64,000 nt of DNA from Alkalihalobacillus pseudalcaliphilus. GTDB taxonomy: Bacteria; Bacillota; Bacilli; Bacillales; Bacillaceae_D. Position numbers and translations under genes: made by a program. The stretch is taken from positions 1,023,207-1,087,206 of the forward strand of contig LFJO01000005.1 of NCBI GenBank assembly GCA_001038565.1, read 5' to 3'. How positions within the stretch are numbered: the first letter of the stretch is position 1; each line of letters starts with the position of its first letter. The notes under the pieces were generated by a model that worked only from the letters and a program-made list of their open reading frames with translations, was not told the DNA's origin and searched no databases. Below are positions 8,829 through 16,240 of the stretch, in pieces.

Positions 8829-9785
8829 ATGGAAAAGCAAAAAGTAGTTATCATAGGAACTGGACCGGCAGGATTAACAGCTGCTATTTATTTAGCTAGA
8901 GCGAACATGAACCCTCTTGTTATAGAAGGCCAGCAACCAGGTGGGCAATTGACTTTAACTACGGAAGTAGAGAATTTTCCCGGATTTATAGAAGGGATTA
9001 CAGGTACTGAACTTATGGATAATATGAGGAAGCAAGCTGAACGTTTCGGTGCTACTTTTATGAATGGATGGGTTACAGATATAAGAACGACACAGAGACC
9101 ATTTGTTTTATCCATTAGTGGTTCAGATGATATAGTCGCAGATTCAATTATCATTTCAACTGGTGCATCCGCAAAATGGTTAGGTATACCAGGGGAAAAA
9201 GAGAATTTTGGTCGAGGTGTAAGTACTTGTGCTACATGTGATGGATTTTTCTATCGTGGAAAAAAAGTAATTGTAGTAGGGGGCGGAGATTCAGCGATGG
9301 AAGAAGCGAATTTCCTTACAAAATTTGCAAGTGAAGTAACGGTTATCCATCGTCGAAATGAGCTTAGAGCCTCTAAAATCATGCAAGACCGAGCGAGAGG
9401 AAACCAAAAAATAAAATGGGCATTAAATAAAGCCACTACTGAAGTAGTAGATGAAAATGGAAAAGTTACAGGAGTTAAGGTCACGGATAATGACACCAAG
9501 GAAGAGGAGTTTATTAAAACAGACGGACTTTTCCTAGCAATCGGTCATACCCCAAATACAGCATTTTTAAATGGAAAAGTTAAGACAGATGAGAATGGTT
9601 ATATTATAGTCAAACCAGGATCAACCTTAACATCTGTACCAGGAATTTTTGCTTGTGGAGATGTTCAAGATGTGACATATAAACAAGCCATTACGGCAGC
9701 AGGTACAGGATGTATGGCAGCTTTAGATGTAGAAAAATACTTAGAAGGAGAAATGGCTCTTGATTGGAGTCAAACTCTTTCATAA
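8829..9785 (+). CDS. trxB: Thioredoxin reductase (TrxB-like), ars operon
   Basis: An NADPH-dependent flavoenzyme of 318 aa with FAD site GTGPAGLTA near the start, redox motif CATCDG (Cys134, Cys137), and NADPH site GGGDSAMEE. The size and motifs match bacterial TrxB. In this operon it probably keeps thioredoxin reduced for ArsC turnover. It is likely a second copy next to a chromosomal trxB, which this window does not show. The next gene begins 20 nt after its stop. Confidence 0.9.
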   Translation: MEKQKVVIIGTGPAGLTAAIYLARANMNPLVIEGQQPGGQLTLTTEVENFPGFIEGITGTELMDNMRKQAERFGATFMNGWVTDIRTTQRPFVLSISGSDDIVADSIIISTGASAKWLGIPGEKENFGRGVSTCATCDGFFYRGKKVIVVGGGDSAMEEANFLTKFASEVTVIHRRNELRASKIMQDRARGNQKIKWALNKATTEVVDENGKVTGVKVTDNDTKEEEFIKTDGLFLAIGHTPNTAFLNGKVKTDENGYIIVKPGSTLTSVPGIFACGDVQDVTYKQAITAAGTGCMAALDVEKYLEGEMALDWSQTLS

Positions 9786-9805
9786 CCAAATATTGGAGGA
9801 TAACA

Positions 9806-10225
9806 ATGAATAAAAACTATCACGAATTAATTCCAAATCGTATATATATTGGAGGGGCTGATGCAGCAGTTGATGCTGTAAAAGCACAAGGTATTGATGT
9901 TGTTTACGACCTACGAGCAGAAGCGAAAGAGGAAGAGGCTACTAGTAAAAGAATTCATGCACCAATTGTTGATGACACAGAGAATCAAGATCAATCTGTT
10001 CAAGCAGCTATTGGCAAAGTAAAAGAAGCTTTTGATGAAGGAAAGAAGATATACTTTCATTGTGCAGGTGGGAGAAATCGCACGGGTACAGTAGCAATTG
10101 GTTTACTTCTAGAATTAGGTGTCGCAAAGTCTATAGAGGAAGCTGAACAAATGGCGCAAGAGATTCGCTCAGAGATCAGTGTGAAGCCAGAAATGAAAGA
10201 GACACTTAAACGTCTTTATAAATAA
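9806..10225 (+). CDS. Dual-specificity phosphatase-like protein
   Basis: A 139-aa cytoplasmic protein with the Cys-based phosphatase signature HCAGGRNRTG, giving nucleophile Cys86 and Arg92, and an upstream DLRAEA segment that may supply the general acid. The start is set at ATG 9806, where GGAGG lies 6-7 nt upstream; the longer frame from 9764 overlaps trxB and lacks a ribosome binding site. Because arsenate mimics phosphate and ArsC uses the same fold type, a role in arsenate handling is possible. Substrate unknown. Confidence 0.75.
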   Translation: MNKNYHELIPNRIYIGGADAAVDAVKAQGIDVVYDLRAEAKEEEATSKRIHAPIVDDTENQDQSVQAAIGKVKEAFDEGKKIYFHCAGGRNRTGTVAIGLLLELGVAKSIEEAEQMAQEIRSEISVKPEMKETLKRLYK

Positions 10226-10240
10226 GAGGAGGAATTAGTT

Positions 10241-10513
10241 ATGAATATTTCGGATGCTGCAAGAGAGGTACTGTTACAGTCAATGGAGAAAGAGAATGCA
10301 AAGGGGATTCGGTTTTATTTCGCAGGACAAGGGTGCTGTGGACCACAATTAGGAGTTTCTCTAGACGAACCTGAACTAAATGACGAGATTAATGAAGTGA
10401 ATGGCATTCAGGTAGCGATTGATGAACGTGTGAAAGATATGGCTTTAAAAGCTGCGTTGGATTTTCAAAATGGTGGATTAGTGTTAACTGGTTTACCAGA
10501 AAATAACTGTTAG
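10241..10513 (+). CDS. HesB/IscA-like small Cys protein, ars operon
   Basis: A 90-aa protein similar in pattern to the HesB/IscA fold, with GQGCCGPQLGVSLDEP in the middle (Cys32-Cys33) and a final Cys90. True IscA proteins use one Cys here and a C-terminal CxC, so the CC pair and single terminal Cys are variant. It might bind arsenite or an iron-sulfur cluster damaged by it. It is the last gene of the operon and a terminator follows. Confidence 0.65.
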   Translation: MNISDAAREVLLQSMEKENAKGIRFYFAGQGCCGPQLGVSLDEPELNDEINEVNGIQVAIDERVKDMALKAALDFQNGGLVLTGLPENNC

Positions 10514-10525
10514 AAATTGATAAAT

Positions 10526-10549
10526 CGCCTCTTTTTGAGGCGTTTTTTT
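10526..10549 (+). terminator. Terminator of the ars operon
   Basis: CGCCTC and GAGGCG form a 6-bp GC-rich stem around a 5-nt loop, followed by seven T. Confidence 0.9.
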
Positions 10550-10618
10550 ATGAACCTGAAGATGGTGATTGAAATCAAAGTAAGTTGATTAATTGATTCG
10601 GTTTTACTTGTGATATGT

Positions 10619-10647
10619 TATAATTAAATTAATCAAAAAAGGTTGAT
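10619..10647 (+). promoter_or_regulatory. -10 box and operator of the second arsR
   Basis: TATAAT lies at 10619-10624. An inverted repeat ATCAA-N6-TTGAT (10632-10647), similar to the first ars operator, follows directly and would block transcription when bound. The -35 box is unclear. Confidence 0.6.
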
Positions 10648-10659
10648 GGAGGCCCCATA

Positions 10660-10980
10660 ATGTTAAAAATTGAAGATACATGTGCAACAACAGAGGTATT
10701 TAAGAACTATGAAGTAATTTTTAAGGCATTAGCTGATCAAAAACGTCTTCACTTATTAAATATATTAAGTGTGAATGGTTCTAGCTGCGTTTGTGATTTG
10801 ATTAATGAATTAGATATGCCGCAATCTAAGCTTTCATATCACTTGAAAATCTTGCTTAATGCCAATTTAATTACAAAAGAAACAAAAGGTACATGGAGTT
10901 ATTACGAAGTAAAAGAAGAACAAATGAATGCTGTATTATCTAATGACCTTTGCTGTGTTTTTAAACCGAGTTATAATTAG
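10660..10980 (+). CDS. arsR: Second ArsR-family repressor
   Basis: A 106-aa winged-helix repressor with the CVCDL arsenic site (Cys43, Cys45) and HTH segment MPQSKLSYHLKILLNANL. It ends in a further CC pair. It differs clearly from the first ArsR in sequence, so it is not a recent duplicate. An ATCAA/TTGAT operator lies before it. Its likely target is itself plus the downstream acetyltransferase. Confidence 0.85.
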   Translation: MLKIEDTCATTEVFKNYEVIFKALADQKRLHLLNILSVNGSSCVCDLINELDMPQSKLSYHLKILLNANLITKETKGTWSYYEVKEEQMNAVLSNDLCCVFKPSYN

Positions 10981-11098
10981 TTTTTAGCTTTATTCAATTA
11001 ATCAACTTTTATTGATTTATGGGTGTGAATCATAATTATTAAACTTGGGAGTGCTACAAAAAAGATGAAGCGTATGAAATAATAAAAAGTAAAGATAG

Positions 11099-11602
11099 AT
11101 GGGGTGCAACTTGATTAATAATCACAAATTATATATCGATCTAATGAAAAAATCGGATTGGCCAGAAGTAAAAATGATATATAAAGAAGGGTTAGATACC
11201 AAAAATGCTACATTTCAAACGGAAGTACCTACATGGGAAGAGTGGGACTCTAGTCATCATATATGTTGTAGAATAGTAGCAAGAATAAATGAGGAAATTG
11301 TAGGTTGGATAGCACTCAGTCCTATATCAAGTCGTATAGTTTATAGAGGAGTTGCTGAAGTTAGCATCTATATTTCTAATCGTTTCTCAAGTCAAGGTAT
11401 TGGTAACCTTCTTATGCAAAGTTTAATAGTTTCTAGTATAGAAAATAATTTTTGGACCTTACAGTCTAATATTTTTCCTGAAAATATTCCAAGTATTAAA
11501 TTACATAAAAAGAACGGTTTTAGAGAAGTAGGTAGAAGGAAAAAAATAGCTCAATTAGATGGAGTATGGAGAGATACAATTTTATTTGAAAGAAGAAGCT
11601 AG
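11099..11602 (+). CDS. GNAT acetyltransferase, ArsN/PAT-like
   Basis: A 167-aa GNAT enzyme resembling phosphinothricin N-acetyltransferases. The acetyl-CoA loop is RFSSQGIGNLLM, and FPENIPSIKLHKKNGFREVGR is the usual C-terminal block of that family. ArsN1 members of this family, found in ars operons, acetylate arsinothricin and give resistance to it. Placement after an arsR supports that reading; the substrate is inferred. The start is uncertain: ATG 11099 lacks a clear ribosome binding site, and TTG 11111 has GGGGTG just upstream. Confidence 0.72.
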   Translation: MGCNLINNHKLYIDLMKKSDWPEVKMIYKEGLDTKNATFQTEVPTWEEWDSSHHICCRIVARINEEIVGWIALSPISSRIVYRGVAEVSIYISNRFSSQGIGNLLMQSLIVSSIENNFWTLQSNIFPENIPSIKLHKKNGFREVGRRKKIAQLDGVWRDTILFERRS

Positions 11603-11756
11603 CTTATACAAAAATCAATTTTGCTATGTAAGAGTGATTAATACTTTTTTTAATATTTATATTCTTTGGCGTTAAGAGGGCTATATTTTAACGAAAAAAT
11701 TCAAAAAGTTAAATCCTTATCGTCAGGAAATAGACTTGTTTTTTTATGACATTTTG

Positions 11757-11794
11757 CTTAGCGTATGTTTTTCGCGTTTTGTTGGTAGGACCCC
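11757..11794 (+). repeat. Tn3-family 38-bp terminal repeat, arsenic side
   Basis: Starts CTTAGCGTATG and ends GGTAGGACCCC, the GGGG...TAAG layout of Tn3-family ends. It differs from the copy at 25794-25831 by one base. The outer end faces right, so the element lay to the left, over the arsenic locus. No matching left end was found in the window. Confidence 0.8.
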
Positions 11795-11943
11795 TTGATG
11801 AAATGAATCGATTAAATTTCACACTTGGTGATCACATTCTTGAGGAATACATATATGATTATGTTGTAACAAATAGGGAGGAAGATTTCATTACAAAAAT
11901 TATGTTCAAGTTAACAAGTAAGCATTTTTATACGAATCTGTAA
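11795..11943 (+). pseudogene. C-terminal fragment of a gene cut by a transposon end
   Basis: An open frame begins exactly at the outer edge of the Tn3-type repeat and reads LDEMNRLNFTLGDHIL then EEYIYDYVV to a stop, 49 codons. The frame appears to run on upstream only because the repeat happens to be open. The parent protein is not recognised. Confidence 0.5.
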
Positions 11944-11947
11944 GATT

Positions 11948-12142
11948 GTTCAACTAACCTCCGTTAGTTGAACATCCCTTCTTATCTGTATGTCCAGTAA
12001 ATCACCACTTTCTGGACACGTGGACGAAATGAACTTGGTTCACAATTTTTTTATCAAAATGTGTTCAGAAACCCATAACATAATCTATGTTCATTAACAT
12101 GAGTTATTTTAAGTTATGTTACAATATGTATGAGGTGAAAAT
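11948..12142. other. Dyad-rich region before resolvase, possible res site
   Basis: Holds a perfect 11-bp stem GTTCAACTAAC/GTTAGTTGAAC (11948-11973), an inverted TGTCCAG/CTGGACA pair (11992-12018) and AT-rich direct TTATGTTA-like motifs just before the resolvase gene. Resolvase recombination sites lie in this position in Tn3 and Tn552 elements. No gene is seen. Confidence 0.4.
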
Positions 12143-12718
12143 ATGAAAGTTGGTTATGCAAGAGTCTCTACAGGTTTACAAAACTTAAATTTACAACAAG
12201 ACAGCTTAAAGACCTTTGGTTGTGAGAAAATTTTTGTAGATAAAGTGAGTGGAGTTAAAAAGAAAAGGGACGGATTAACTGAGGCATTAGATTTTGTTCG
12301 AAGTGGAGACACAATTGTCGTTTGGCGATTAGATCGACTTGGAAGAAACATGCAGGAACTTATAAGCGTTGTTAATGATCTGAATGAAAAAGGGATTAGT
12401 TTTTATAGTCTGCAGGAAAATATTACGATGGATAAAAAGAACTCCACTGGCCAGTTAATGTTTCATTTGTTTGCTGCATTTGCAGAGTTTGAACGAAATC
12501 TAATATTAGAACGTTCAGCAGCAGGAAGAGAAGCAGCTCGTTCTCGTGGACGTCTAGGAGGGCGACCAGAAAAGTTTACTGAAAAAGATATTGCGATGTT
12601 AAAGACATTAGTTGCTAACGGAACACCGATTAAAGATATTGCAAAGATGTGGAATATTTCTCGAACAACGGTTTATCGTTATTTAAACAAAAGCTCAGAA
12701 GAAACAGGTCTTAAATAG
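12143..12718 (+). CDS. Serine resolvase, Tn552/TniR type
   Basis: A 191-aa resolvase with catalytic Ser9 in YARVSTGLQN, the WRLDRLGRN and FAEFERNLILERS segments of the catalytic domain, and a C-terminal helix-turn-helix ISRTTVYRYL. It would resolve cointegrates of its transposon. It lies 62 nt before a transposase fragment of the Tn552/TniA family, which fits a Tn552-type element. GAGGTG precedes the ATG by 6 nt. Confidence 0.88.
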   Translation: MKVGYARVSTGLQNLNLQQDSLKTFGCEKIFVDKVSGVKKKRDGLTEALDFVRSGDTIVVWRLDRLGRNMQELISVVNDLNEKGISFYSLQENITMDKKNSTGQLMFHLFAAFAEFERNLILERSAAGREAARSRGRLGGRPEKFTEKDIAMLKTLVANGTPIKDIAKMWNISRTTVYRYLNKSSEETGLK

Positions 12719-12780
12719 AAATCTTTGTTCACGGAACGTTATGCTATAACACACTAGTTTTCTAAAAGGAGAGGTTAGCT

Positions 12781-13095
12781 GTGGAATCAAAACGTTTGTT
12801 ATCATCTTATTCTGAAACTAATCGACAAATAGCGATGGAGAAGTACTATATCATTCAACCTTACTTAATTGATGGTGTCTCAATAAAGGAAATATCATCA
12901 ATTAAGAGTGTTTCAAAACGTACTTTACACTATTGGGTTAAACAATATCAAGCCCATGGTTTAATCGGATTAATAACGAAACCGAGGTCAGATCTAGGTA
13001 CAATAAGAGTTGATGATTTAATTAGACATGAAGTCGAGCAAATTCACCTCTCTGTAGAGGCTGCACGAGATAGTTTGGTTATAGGAATTAAATAA
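12781..13095 (+). pseudogene. TniA N-terminus fused to TniB C-terminus by deletion
   Basis: The first 91 or so residues look like the N-terminal HTH of a Mu/TniA/Tn552-type DDE transposase (VSKRTLHYWVKQYQAHGL). The last 13 residues, VEAARDSLVIGIK, are identical to the C-terminus of the TniB-like ATPase encoded at 25922-26728. The two nucleotide tails differ at six of 39 positions, all silent. So a deletion joined the start of tniA to the end of tniB, removing the catalytic core and the ATPase. The start is GTG after AGGAGAGG. Confidence 0.8.
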
Positions 13096-13150
13096 GGAAA
13101 TTAATTGGTCAGCGATCTAAACGGTCGTAGACCTAATTTTATCTAGATAA

Positions 13151-13185
13151 GGGTCCTGCCGACAAAACGCGGAACGTATGCTAAG
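13151..13185 (-). repeat. Left Tn3-type terminal repeat of the composite unit
   Basis: GGGTCCTGCCGACAAAACGC through ATGCTAAG is the reverse complement form of the end at 25794-25831, with one G fewer and two bases missing inside. The outer end faces left, so it and the right copy bracket about 12.7 kb. Confidence 0.75.
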
Positions 13186-13360
13186 CAACTTCAATTTTAA
13201 AAAAGGCGTAATCCTGTACGTTATGTAACCGCCTTATTAAATTTGGCTCGTTAAACTTTAACCTCCTTTCTTTAAAATAGTTATTATCCCTCTCTAATTA
13301 ATAATATTGTTCTTCGATGTATGAATGGGAATCAATCATTAAATGATTGATTCCCTGATT
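13186..13360 (-). repeat. Inverted copy of 24714-24768 joined to 25672-25793
   Basis: Read on the minus strand this stretch repeats, almost base for base, the end of the flavoprotein gene and its downstream hairpin region at the right end of the unit, up to the terminal repeat. About 900 bp present in the right copy are missing here. Confidence 0.85.
13294..13360 (-). pseudogene. Internally deleted flavoprotein gene fragment
   Basis: The minus strand carries about 50 bp matching codons 23-41 of the flavoprotein gene at 24648-25685, fused near AACAAT to its last four codons and stop. The fusion is out of frame, so no product is expected. Confidence 0.8.
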
Positions 13361-13390
13361 ACTCTATTGGGACGTTATCGAAATTACGTT

Positions 13391-13511
13391 CAATAAAGCT
13401 TTCTAGTGTCTCGTATGACTTGTCTCAAAAGTCTTATAGTTGTTAAATCCATCATTTTTAACGATGCAAACAGCTTAACGTTGTAAATCTGTATTTACGG
13501 GACGTCACCCC
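13391..13511 (+). mobile_element. Tn3-family end with res-like remnant
   Basis: A 38-bp terminal repeat at 13474-13511 begins CTTAACGTTGTAAATC and ends GACGTCACCCC, related to the Tn1546/Tn917 ends. Before it, AGTGTCTC to TCTCAAAA (13404-13430) closely matches the sequence just upstream of the resolvase gene at 29471, so this looks like a leftover res site plus end. No gene is seen between 13096 and 13672 other than such debris. Confidence 0.65.
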
Positions 13512-13618
13512 ATAAAGAAAAAAACTCTGTTCTGCATAGAATCTAAGTCTTTGTTAATTTCAATTGTAGAAATAATTGTATTTATCGCTTGATTTCTATA
13601 CTCCAAAAAAATTTATTC

Positions 13619-13647
13619 TTGAATACATATAGGGGTAACGGTATATT
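13619..13647 (+). promoter_or_regulatory. Promoter with CstR-like box, methyltransferase gene
   Basis: -35 TTGAAT (13619-13624) and -10 TATATT (13642-13647) are 17 nt apart. Between them lies ATACATATAGGGGTA (13623-13637), similar to the CstR boxes at 14293 and 14657. Confidence 0.65.
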
Positions 13648-13672
13648 AGATTGGCAGAAAGGTGGGGGAATA

Positions 13673-14277
13673 ATGAATGAGTGGGATAAGCGCTTTAAAA
13701 TCTCTGATTATGCATATGGAAAAGAAGCAAATTACTTCATTAGAAAGATACATGATCAACTCCATTATAAAGGACAGATATTAGCCATTGCTGAAGGTGA
13801 AGGTGAAGGTAGAAACGCTATCTTTTTAGCGGAAAAAGGATTTGATGTAACGACTTGGGATTATTCTGAAGAAGGAATAAAAAAACAAAAGCCTTAGCCT
13901 TAGAAAAAGGTGTAAACATTAAGTCTGAATTAATCGACTTGAACAAAGCACCATGGAAAGAGAACACATGGGATGCGATTGTCAATATATATGGACACTT
14001 TGGTTCTTCACTCAGGGAGCAAACATTAAATTCAGTGAAAGATGCGATTAAACCAGGGGGATATTATATATCAGAAGTATACTCCACATATCAAATACCC
14101 TATGACAGTGGTGGTCCCAAAAATGTAGATATGCTTTATCATCCAGAAGAAGTCTTCCAATACTTTAGGGATTGGAATATTATTCACTTTTTTATGGGAG
14201 AAGTAATACGCCATGAAGGAAGCTTCCATAATGGTTTAGCGCATGTTATTCAGATTTATGCACAAAAACCTAAATAA
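13673..14277 (+). pseudogene. SAM-dependent methyltransferase, frameshifted
   Basis: Two adjacent frames together encode a class I methyltransferase of the small TehB-like type. The first ends DYSEEGIKKQKP; the second includes WDAIVNIYGHFGS and KPGGYYISEVYS, the usual motif II and III regions. The SAM loop is AEGEGEGRNAIFLAEKG. The frame breaks in a run of seven A near 13881-13887; eight A would restore IKKTKALALEKG and a continuous 202-aa protein. GTGGGGG lies 5 nt before ATG 13673. It may be a true pseudogene, a phase-variable gene or a sequencing error. Under CstR control, a sulfide or thiol methylation role is imaginable but unproven. Confidence 0.75.
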
Positions 14278-14283
14278 ACGCTC

Positions 14284-14311
14284 TTGACAATAATACCTAC
14301 AGGGGTATATT
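14284..14311 (+). promoter_or_regulatory. cstR promoter with CstR operator
   Basis: -35 TTGACA (14284-14289), -10 TATATT (14306-14311), and between them ATACCTACAGGGGTAT (14293-14308), the inverted G-tract box bound by CsoR/CstR repressors. Confidence 0.85.
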
Positions 14312-14346
14312 ATGTAGACATAAGTTAGTAAGTGAGGTGAGACAAC

Positions 14347-14607
14347 TTGGAATATACAGATCAGATGAAAAATAGATTAAAACGCATCGAAGGACAAATT
14401 CGAGGAGTTTTAAAAATGATGGAGGAAGAGGAAGATTGTCGAGACGTTGTATCTCAACTATCTGCTTCTCGAACAGCCATCGATCGTACAATAGGAGTCA
14501 TTGTGAGTGAAAACCTTGTAGAATGTGTTCAAAGAGCGATTGAAGATGGAGAAGATACAAAAGAATTTGTTGATCATGCAGTAAACTTACTTGTTAAAAG
14601 TCGCTAA
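14347..14607 (+). CDS. cstR: CstR persulfide-sensing repressor
   Basis: An 86-aa CsoR-superfamily helical repressor. It has Cys31 and Cys60, the reactive pair of S. aureus CstR, while the position of the copper-binding His in CsoR (residue 56) is Asn. That pattern separates persulfide sensors from copper sensors. The downstream genes are all sulfur-transfer genes, which agrees. Translation starts at TTG, 6 nt after GAGGTGAG. It should repress itself and the neighbouring operons through the three ATACC-GGGTAT boxes. Confidence 0.92.
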   Translation: MEYTDQMKNRLKRIEGQIRGVLKMMEEEEDCRDVVSQLSASRTAIDRTIGVIVSENLVECVQRAIEDGEDTKEFVDHAVNLLVKSR

Positions 14608-14656
14608 GATAGGCATTATAAAAGTCTATCTTAGTAAAAATTTTTAATCTTTCAAT

Positions 14657-14672
14657 ATACCTATACGGGTAA
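14657..14672 (+). promoter_or_regulatory. Second CstR operator, upstream of the sulfur operon
   Basis: ATACCTATACGGGTAA lies 29 nt before the DsrE-like gene, matching the cstR box in layout. Confidence 0.75.
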
Positions 14673-14700
14673 TAGTATTTAAGCGGAGAGGGGAACGATT

Positions 14701-15180
14701 ATGAGTGAAGGAAAAACAACCAATATTATTTTGTTTAGTGGGGATTATGATAAGGCGATGGCTGCTTACATCATTGCGAATGGAGCAGCTGCCTATGACC
14801 ATAAAGTCACGATTTTCCATACCTTTTGGGGACTAAATGCACTAAGGAAAGATGAACCAATTAAAGCGAATAAAACGATGATGGAAAAAATGTTTGGAAA
14901 AATGATGCCTCGTGGTGCTGAAAAGATGGGGCTATCAAAAATGCACTTTGCTGGTATGGGACCAAAATTAATAAAAAAGGTCATGAAAAAGCACAATGCA
15001 ATGCCTTTAGCCGATTTAATTGATATGGCGGAGGAACAAGACATTAACTTAGTCGCATGTACCATGACGATGGATTTACTTGGGTTACAAAAAGCTGAAT
15101 TAAGAGAAAGCATTCAGTATGCAGGTGTGGCAGCCTATTTGGCGGATGCTGAAGATGGAAATGTGAACCTTTTTATCTAA
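14701..15180 (+). CDS. DsrE2-like sulfur carrier protein
   Basis: A 159-aa DsrE/DsrF-like protein of the DsrE2 type (formerly annotated as peroxiredoxin family). It begins with the beta-strand and loop NIILFSGDYDKAMAAYIIAN and has a conserved Cys120 in VACTMTMDLLG, the likely persulfide carrier. It stands first in the operon, followed by rhodanese and TusA genes, so it probably relays sulfane sulfur in the cytoplasm. GGAGAGGGGA is a strong ribosome binding site. Confidence 0.85.
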   Translation: MSEGKTTNIILFSGDYDKAMAAYIIANGAAAYDHKVTIFHTFWGLNALRKDEPIKANKTMMEKMFGKMMPRGAEKMGLSKMHFAGMGPKLIKKVMKKHNAMPLADLIDMAEEQDINLVACTMTMDLLGLQKAELRESIQYAGVAAYLADAEDGNVNLFI

Positions 15181-15201
15181 AAAGGAAAGGACTGGTTAAG
15201 T

Positions 15202-15347
15202 TTGGAGACACTACCAAACAAAGAAAAAGAAATCATTTTAATTTGTCAAAGTGGGATTAGAAGCAAACAGGCTGCGAGATGGTTAAAAAACAAGGATTCC
15301 ATCATGTCACCAATGTTATAGGTGGAATGAATGCATGGGTACAATAG
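15202..15347 (+). pseudogene. Rhodanese C-terminal remnant with frameshift
   Basis: The frame reads KEIILICQSGIRSKQAARWL, containing the rhodanese active loop CQSGIRS, then breaks in a run of six A near 15282-15287. One extra A would give QGFHHVTNVIGGMNAWVQ and a stop, the normal rhodanese end. The N-terminal half is absent. This is the second lost A in a short region. Confidence 0.75.
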
Positions 15348-15359
15348 GAGGAACTAATA

Positions 15360-15650
15360 ATGAATGAAATTTCAGCCCAAGAAGTGAACGCCCTTCAAGA
15401 TAAACGAATTATAGATGTCCGAGAACCAAAAGAAGTAGCTGAAGGAAAAATTAAAGATAGTCTCAATATTCCTTTAGGTTTATTGGAATTTCGGATACAT
15501 GAATTGGATAAAGCGAAAGAATATATTATTGTGTGCCGCTCTGGTGGGAGAAGTGGCAGGGCTGCACAATATCTTGAAAACCAAGGATTTAAAGTGAAAA
15601 ACATGACTGGCGGCATGTTGGAGTGGCAAGGAAATACAATTACTGAATAA
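15360..15650 (+). CDS. Single-domain rhodanese sulfurtransferase
   Basis: A 96-aa protein containing one complete rhodanese domain, with IDVREPKEVAEGKI near the start and active loop CRSGGRS (Cys59). Such small rhodaneses pass sulfane sulfur between thiols or to sulfite. AGGAGGAAC precedes the ATG. The gene lies in the CstR-controlled operon, 19 nt before the TusA-rhodanese gene. Confidence 0.9.
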   Translation: MNEISAQEVNALQDKRIIDVREPKEVAEGKIKDSLNIPLGLLEFRIHELDKAKEYIIVCRSGGRSGRAAQYLENQGFKVKNMTGGMLEWQGNTITE

Positions 15651-15669
15651 ATTTGGAGGGTTTAACAGA

Positions 15670-16215
15670 ATGATAAAATCTGATATCACTATTGATGCTA
15701 AGGGGTTAGCGTGTCCGATGCCGATTGTAAAAACAAAGAAAATAATGAAAGAAGTTAATCCTGGTTCCGTCATAGAAGTACAGGCAACAGATAAGGGGTC
15801 TACTGCTGATTTAAAGGCTTGGTCAGAAAGTACAGGTCACGATTACCTTGGTACAGTTGAAGAGGGAGATATTTTAAAACATTATCTTCGTAAAATGAGT
15901 GAACAGGAAACTGAAGAAAAGAAACATCCATACACGATTCAAAATGAAGAACTTAAAAGCCTGTTAGAAAAAGACCACAATACTCTTGTAATTGATGTCC
16001 GAGAAAAAGCTGAATATGCATTTACTCACGTTCCAGGAGCACTATCTATACCATTAGGTGAATTAGAAGATCGGATGCATGAAGTGGAGAAAGATAAAGA
16101 TATCTATGTGATTTGTCGTACGGGAAACCGAAGCGATATTGCCTGTCAGAAGTTAACTCACGCTGGTTTTGAACAAGTAATAAATGTAATTCCTGGCATG
16201 AATCAATGGAAATAA
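15670..16215 (+). CDS. TusA-rhodanese fusion, CstA-like
   Basis: A 181-aa two-domain sulfur carrier. Residues 1-75 are TusA-like with Cys15 in [12 protein letters not shown]; residues 90-181 form a rhodanese with Cys149 in CRTGNRS. S. aureus CstA also joins TusA-like and rhodanese domains and works beside the persulfide dioxygenase CstB, so this is the probable counterpart. It would take persulfide from low-molecular-weight thiols and hand it to the next enzyme in the operon. Confidence 0.88.
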   Translation: MIKSDITIDAKGLACPMPIVKTKKIMKEVNPGSVIEVQATDKGSTADLKAWSESTGHDYLGTVEEGDILKHYLRKMSEQETEEKKHPYTIQNEELKSLLEKDHNTLVIDVREKAEYAFTHVPGALSIPLGELEDRMHEVEKDKDIYVICRTGNRSDIACQKLTHAGFEQVINVIPGMNQWK

Positions 16216-16240
16216 ACAATATAATCGGAGGGGTTTAAAC

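Noticed and set aside
11746-11794. Start of the 65-codon frame at 11746
   Set aside because: This part is the Tn3-type terminal repeat; only the downstream piece looks like former coding sequence.
13673-14277. Programmed frameshift in the methyltransferase
   Set aside because: There is no slippery heptamer with a downstream hairpin as in known programmed sites; a lost A in a run is simpler.
14347-14607. Calling this gene csoR
   Set aside because: The copper-binding His position is Asn and the neighbours are sulfur-transfer genes, so CstR fits better.
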